This document shows, piece by piece, positions 61,021-64,000 of a stretch of DNA of 64,000 nucleotides; within the stretch, counting starts at the first letter, position 1, and each line of letters opens with the position of its first letter. The notes below the pieces were generated by a model. That model was not told the DNA's origin and ran no database searches. It saw only the letters and a list, made by a program, of their open reading frames with translations. The position numbers and the translations under genes were made by a program. Source of the stretch: Saccharopolyspora gloriosae (GTDB taxonomy: Bacteria; Actinomycetota; Actinomycetes; Mycobacteriales; Pseudonocardiaceae); contig NZ_CP059557.1 of NCBI RefSeq assembly GCF_022828475.1, positions 2,775,470-2,839,469 on the forward strand, read 5' to 3'.

Positions 61021-62169
61021 ATGAACACACTCGGTGTCGCCCTGGTGGGTCACGCCTTCATGGGAGTCGCCCACTCGCAAGCGTGGCGGACCGTGAGCCG
61101 GGTCTTCGACCTCCCGGCGCAGCCGGAAATGGTGGTGCTGTGCGGGCGGCGCAGAGAGGCCGTGCACGCCGCCGCCGACCGGCTCGGCTGGCAGGAAGCC
61201 AGCGACGACTGGAAATCCGTGCTGTTGCGCGACGACGTGCACGTCGTTGACATCTGCACGCCGGGTGACAGCCACGCCGAGATCGCGATGAGCGCGCTGG
61301 AAGCGGGCAAGCACGTGCTGTGCGAGAAGCCGCTGGCGAACTCGGTCGCCGAAGCGGTGGCGATGGCGGAGGCGGCGGATCGCGCGCGGCGCAACGGAAT
61401 TCAGGCGATGGTCGGGTTCAACTACCGCCGGGTCCCGGCGTTGTCGCTGGCCCGCGAGCTGATCGAACAGGGCAGGCTGGGCCGGATCCGGCACGTGCGA
61501 GCGCAGTACCTGCAGGACTGGCTGCTCGATCCGCAGGCGCCGCTGACCTGGCGGTTGCGTGCCGAACGGGCCGGTTCCGGGGCGCTCGGCGATCTGGGCG
61601 CGCACCTGGTCGATCTCGCGCAGTTCCTGTTGGACGAGGACGTCGTCAGCGTCTGCGGCCTGGTCGACACCTTCGTGGCCGAGCGGCCGCTGGTCGATGA
61701 CGCCGAGCGCACCGGCCCGGTCACGGTGGACGACGCGACGAACTTCACCGCTCGGTTCCGCGACGGAGCGCTCGGGACGTTCGAAGCGACCCGCTACGCC
61801 GCCGGGCGCAAGAACGGCCTGCGCATCGAGATCAACGGCAGCTCGGGCAGCCTCGCGTTCGACTTCGAGTCGATGAACGAACTGTCCTTCTACGACGCGA
61901 CCGAAGACGACCGCACCGCCGGGTTCCGGCGCATCGTGGTCACCGAAGCCGACCACCCGTACTTGAAGGCCTGGTACCCGCCGGGGCACGTGCTCGGGTA
62001 CGAGCACACCTTCACCCACCAGCTGCGGGACTTCGTCACCGCCATCGCCGAGCGCGCCACCCCCAGCCCGGACTTCGGCGCGGGTCTGCGGGTGCAACGG
62101 GTCCTCGACGCGGTGCAGCGCAGCGCCGCCCATCACAGCAGATGGATACCGGTTGGAGACGGCAGATGA
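61021..62169 (+). CDS. Gfo/Idh/MocA-family NAD(P)-dependent dehydrogenase
   Basis: 382 residues. N-terminal Rossmann fold (VALVGHAFMGVAHSQAW; Gly-rich) with the catalytic EKP motif in HVLCEKPLANS, and C-terminal domain with YLQDWLLDP, GALGDLGAHLVDLAQFL (Asp/His pair). It oxidises a cyclic polyol or sugar alcohol. ATG 61021 has CAGGAGGACGGG upstream. The frame is open back to 60910, but the tandem repeat makes the longer form unlikely. It overlaps the ABC ATPase by 4 nt (ATGA). Confidence 0.9.
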   Translation: MNTLGVALVGHAFMGVAHSQAWRTVSRVFDLPAQPEMVVLCGRRREAVHAAADRLGWQEASDDWKSVLLRDDVHVVDICTPGDSHAEIAMSALEAGKHVLCEKPLANSVAEAVAMAEAADRARRNGIQAMVGFNYRRVPALSLARELIEQGRLGRIRHVRAQYLQDWLLDPQAPLTWRLRAERAGSGALGDLGAHLVDLAQFLLDEDVVSVCGLVDTFVAERPLVDDAERTGPVTVDDATNFTARFRDGALGTFEATRYAAGRKNGLRIEINGSSGSLAFDFESMNELSFYDATEDDRTAGFRRIVVTEADHPYLKAWYPPGHVLGYEHTFTHQLRDFVTAIAERATPSPDFGAGLRVQRVLDAVQRSAAHHSRWIPVGDGR

Positions 62170-63671
62170 CGCGATCGCGGACGGCTGAGCTGCTGGCGAT
62201 GTCCGGCATCGTGAAGATCTTCCCGGGAGTGCGCGCCCTCGACGGCGTGGAGCTGCGGGTGCGCCCGGGTGAGGTGCACTGCCTGCTCGGGCAGAACGGC
62301 GCCGGGAAGTCCACCTTGATCAAGGTGCTGTCCGGGGCGCACACCCCGGACGGCGGCACGATCCGGTGGCAGGGGGAGGAGATCGCGCTGTCGGCTCCCT
62401 CCGCCGCGCTGCGGCGGGGCATCGCGGCGATGTACCAGGAACTGGACCTGGTTCCCGGCTTGTCGGTGGCGGAGAACATCTTCCTCGGTCACGAACGGTC
62501 CACCGCCGGATTCAGCCGCCGCCGCTGGACACGCGCCGAGGCGGCGCGGCTGCTGGCGAGGTTGGGCCATCCGGAGATCGACCCGGACCGCGAGGTCGGC
62601 GGCTTATCTGCGGCGACCCGGCAGCTGGTGTCGATGGCCCGGGCGCTGGGACGGCGGGCGCGGCTGATCGTGATGGACGAGCCCACCGCGGCGCTGTCGG
62701 CCGGTGAGGTCGACAACCTGTTCCGCGTCATCGGCGAACTCACCGCCGACGGAGTCTCGGTGATCTACATTTCCCATCGCATGGCCGAAATCCGCCGCAT
62801 CGCCGATCGCGTGACGGTCATCAAGGACGGCCGCACGGTCGCCGCCGGGCTGCCGGTGGCGGAGGCGCCGACTAGCGAGCTCGTCGCCTTGATGACCGGT
62901 GGCGCACCGCCGGAACTGGAGGCGGTGGGCAGCGCCGCCACCGAGCGGCCGGTGCTGGAGGTGCGCGGACTCGGCCGCCGAGGCGAGTTCGCGGACGTGA
63001 GCTTCACCGTGCACGCGGGGGAGATCTACGGATTCGCCGGTCTCGTCGGCTGCGGGCGCAGCGAACTGCTGGAGACGGTTTTTGGTGCCAGGACACCGGA
63101 TTCAGGTGAGATTCGGGTCGCGGGACAGCGGGTGCGGCCCGGTTCCGTCCCGGCGGCCGTGGCGGCGGGCATCGGGCTGACGCCTGAAGAGCGCAAGAGC
63201 CAAGCGTTGCTGCCGCGGCTGGCGCTGTCCGCCAACGTCACCTTGGCGTCGCTGCGGCGATTCAGCCGGCTCGGTTTCACCGATCGCGCCAAGGAGATCG
63301 CCGAGACCCGGCACGTCACCGAACAGCTGCAGCTGCGGCCGGCAGACCCGGACCGGCCGATCGCCGCGTTCTCCGGCGGAAACCAGCAGAAGGCCGTCAT
63401 CGGGCGGTGGGTGCTGCGCGGCTGCCGGGTGCTGCTGCTCGACGAACCCACCCGTGGCGTCGACGTCGGTGCCCGGGCGGAGCTGTACGCGCTGATGCGG
63501 GGCCTCGCGGCCGACGGCATCGCGATCGTGGTGGTCTCCAGCGACATCCCGGAGGTGCTGGCGCTGGCCGACCGGGTGCTCGTGCTCCGCGACGGCGAGA
63601 TGGTGCACACCGCGGCCGCCGCCGAGATCACCGAATCCGACGTCCTGGATCTGGTCATGGAGGCTGCGTGA
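62166..63671 (+). CDS. Sugar ABC transporter ATP-binding protein (RbsA/MglA-type, two cassettes)
   Basis: 501 residues, two tandem ATPase domains. First cassette: Walker A GQNGAGKST, LSxxQ-like LSAATRQLVSMARAL, Walker B LIVMDEPTAAL. Second: modified Walker A GLVGCGRSE, signature FSGGNQQKAVIGRWVL, Walker B LLLDEPTRGVDVG. This layout is the monosaccharide importer family (ribose, galactose, inositol). ATG 62166 is coupled to the upstream dehydrogenase and its stop shares a base with the permease start. Substrate unknown; the pathway context suggests a cyclic polyol or keto-sugar. Confidence 0.93.
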   Translation: MTRSRTAELLAMSGIVKIFPGVRALDGVELRVRPGEVHCLLGQNGAGKSTLIKVLSGAHTPDGGTIRWQGEEIALSAPSAALRRGIAAMYQELDLVPGLSVAENIFLGHERSTAGFSRRRWTRAEAARLLARLGHPEIDPDREVGGLSAATRQLVSMARALGRRARLIVMDEPTAALSAGEVDNLFRVIGELTADGVSVIYISHRMAEIRRIADRVTVIKDGRTVAAGLPVAEAPTSELVALMTGGAPPELEAVGSAATERPVLEVRGLGRRGEFADVSFTVHAGEIYGFAGLVGCGRSELLETVFGARTPDSGEIRVAGQRVRPGSVPAAVAAGIGLTPEERKSQALLPRLALSANVTLASLRRFSRLGFTDRAKEIAETRHVTEQLQLRPADPDRPIAAFSGGNQQKAVIGRWVLRGCRVLLLDEPTRGVDVGARAELYALMRGLAADGIAIVVVSSDIPEVLALADRVLVLRDGEMVHTAAAAEITESDVLDLVMEAA

Positions 63672-64000
63672 TGAACGAGCAGACCCTCACCCCGGTCGAC
63701 ACCCAGCCGTCGCGGTTGGGCAGCTGGTGGGCGCGCGCCGACATCAGGTTGATCGCGCTGGTGCTCGTCCTGGTCGGACTGTGCGTGGTCGGCTACGCGA
63801 CCCGGCCGGACGCGTTCCTGACCGAGGGCAACATCTCCACCGTGCTGCGGCTGGCCGCCGCCATCGGAGTCGTCAGCGTCGGCATGACCTTCGTGATCTC
63901 GGCGGGCGGGATCGACCTGTCGGTCGGATCGATGGTGGCGCTGTGCAGCGTGTGGATGACCACCTGGGCCGCCCAGTCCTACGGGGTGGTCGTGATGGTG
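63671..64000 (+). CDS. Sugar ABC transporter permease (RbsC-type), cut by the window edge
   Basis: The first 110 codons of a ribose-type permease: MNEQTLTPVDTQPS, then membrane helices LIALVLVLVGLCVVGYA and VLRLAAAIGVVSVGMTFVISAGGIDLSVGSMVAL, the RbsC signature. ATG 63671 overlaps the ATPase stop (TGATG). A substrate-binding protein gene would be expected further right. Confidence 0.9.
   Translation, partial: MNEQTLTPVDTQPSRLGSWWARADIRLIALVLVLVGLCVVGYATRPDAFLTEGNISTVLRLAAAIGVVSVGMTFVISAGGIDLSVGSMVALCSVWMTTWAAQSYGVVVMV

Overview
The window is high-GC DNA with GTG and TTG starts, dense overlapping genes, F420/FMN-type luciferase-like oxidoreductases, IclR/ROK/LuxR regulators, an FxSxx-type RiPP locus and a vWA-MoxR-VMAP conflict locus. 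This fits a filamentous actinomycete, probably of the Pseudonocardiales (Saccharopolyspora or Amycolatopsis-like). The taxon is inferred from content only. No rRNA, tRNA, CRISPR array or insertion sequence was recognised.

Layout. 0-8 kb: a carnitine/crotonobetaine-type CoA catabolic cluster (hot-dog thioesterase, acyl-CoA dehydrogenase, ADP-forming acyl-CoA synthetase, caiD) with a divergent IclR regulator, flanked by two luciferase-like oxidoreductases. 8.6-12.8 kb: an MFS transporter, an NtaA/DszA-type monooxygenase and a DszC/SfnB-type dehydrogenase. 12.8-17.7 kb: a GlpP-family antiterminator convergent with an SDR / FAD-oxidase / FGGY-kinase operon whose 5' leader carries a textbook intrinsic terminator; the gene set resembles E. 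coli ygcP-ygcE-ygcU-ygcW. 17.8-19.9 kb: a zinc alcohol dehydrogenase and an IclR-type HTH joined in frame to a formaldehyde-activating-enzyme (Fae) domain, behind a perfect 10-bp-arm palindrome. 19.9-35.6 kb: one long minus-strand block that runs trypsin-co-occurring protein, trypsin-like/VMAP protease, MoxR ATPase, SAV_2336/vWA-TPR protein and ClC channel, then fxsA-fxsB-HEXXH-fxsT and a DUF574 methyltransferase. 36.5-41.5 kb: a complete D-galactonate (De Ley-Doudoroff) operon, dgoK-dgoA-dgoD-MFS, with a divergent IclR regulator. 41.5-46.3 kb: an MFS exporter, two half-genes joined by a deletion, and a secreted GH97 glycosidase. 46.4-50.1 kb: sulfotransferase, SDR, DUF1214-like and SnoaL-like genes under two operator-like palindromes that match the KstR (sterol catabolism) consensus. 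51-57.7 kb: LuxR and Lrp regulators, an APC permease, a truncated FAD oxidoreductase joined to NIPSNAP, thymidine kinase, and an NLR-like NB-ARC/TPR protein with an amyloid-like N-terminal motif. 58-64 kb: a sugar-catabolic module (TIM-barrel isomerase, ROK regulator, Gfo/Idh/MocA dehydrogenase, ABC ATPase and permease) running off the right edge.

Two window-wide observations matter for anyone using this annotation. First, four otherwise conserved genes (acyl-CoA synthetase, zinc ADH, FxsT, HEXXH protein) are interrupted by seven frame changes. Every one is a single missing base, nearly always in or beside a run of G or C, so these are more likely assembly indels than true pseudogenes. Second, a long palindromic repeat with a shared core recurs three times, always between genes.
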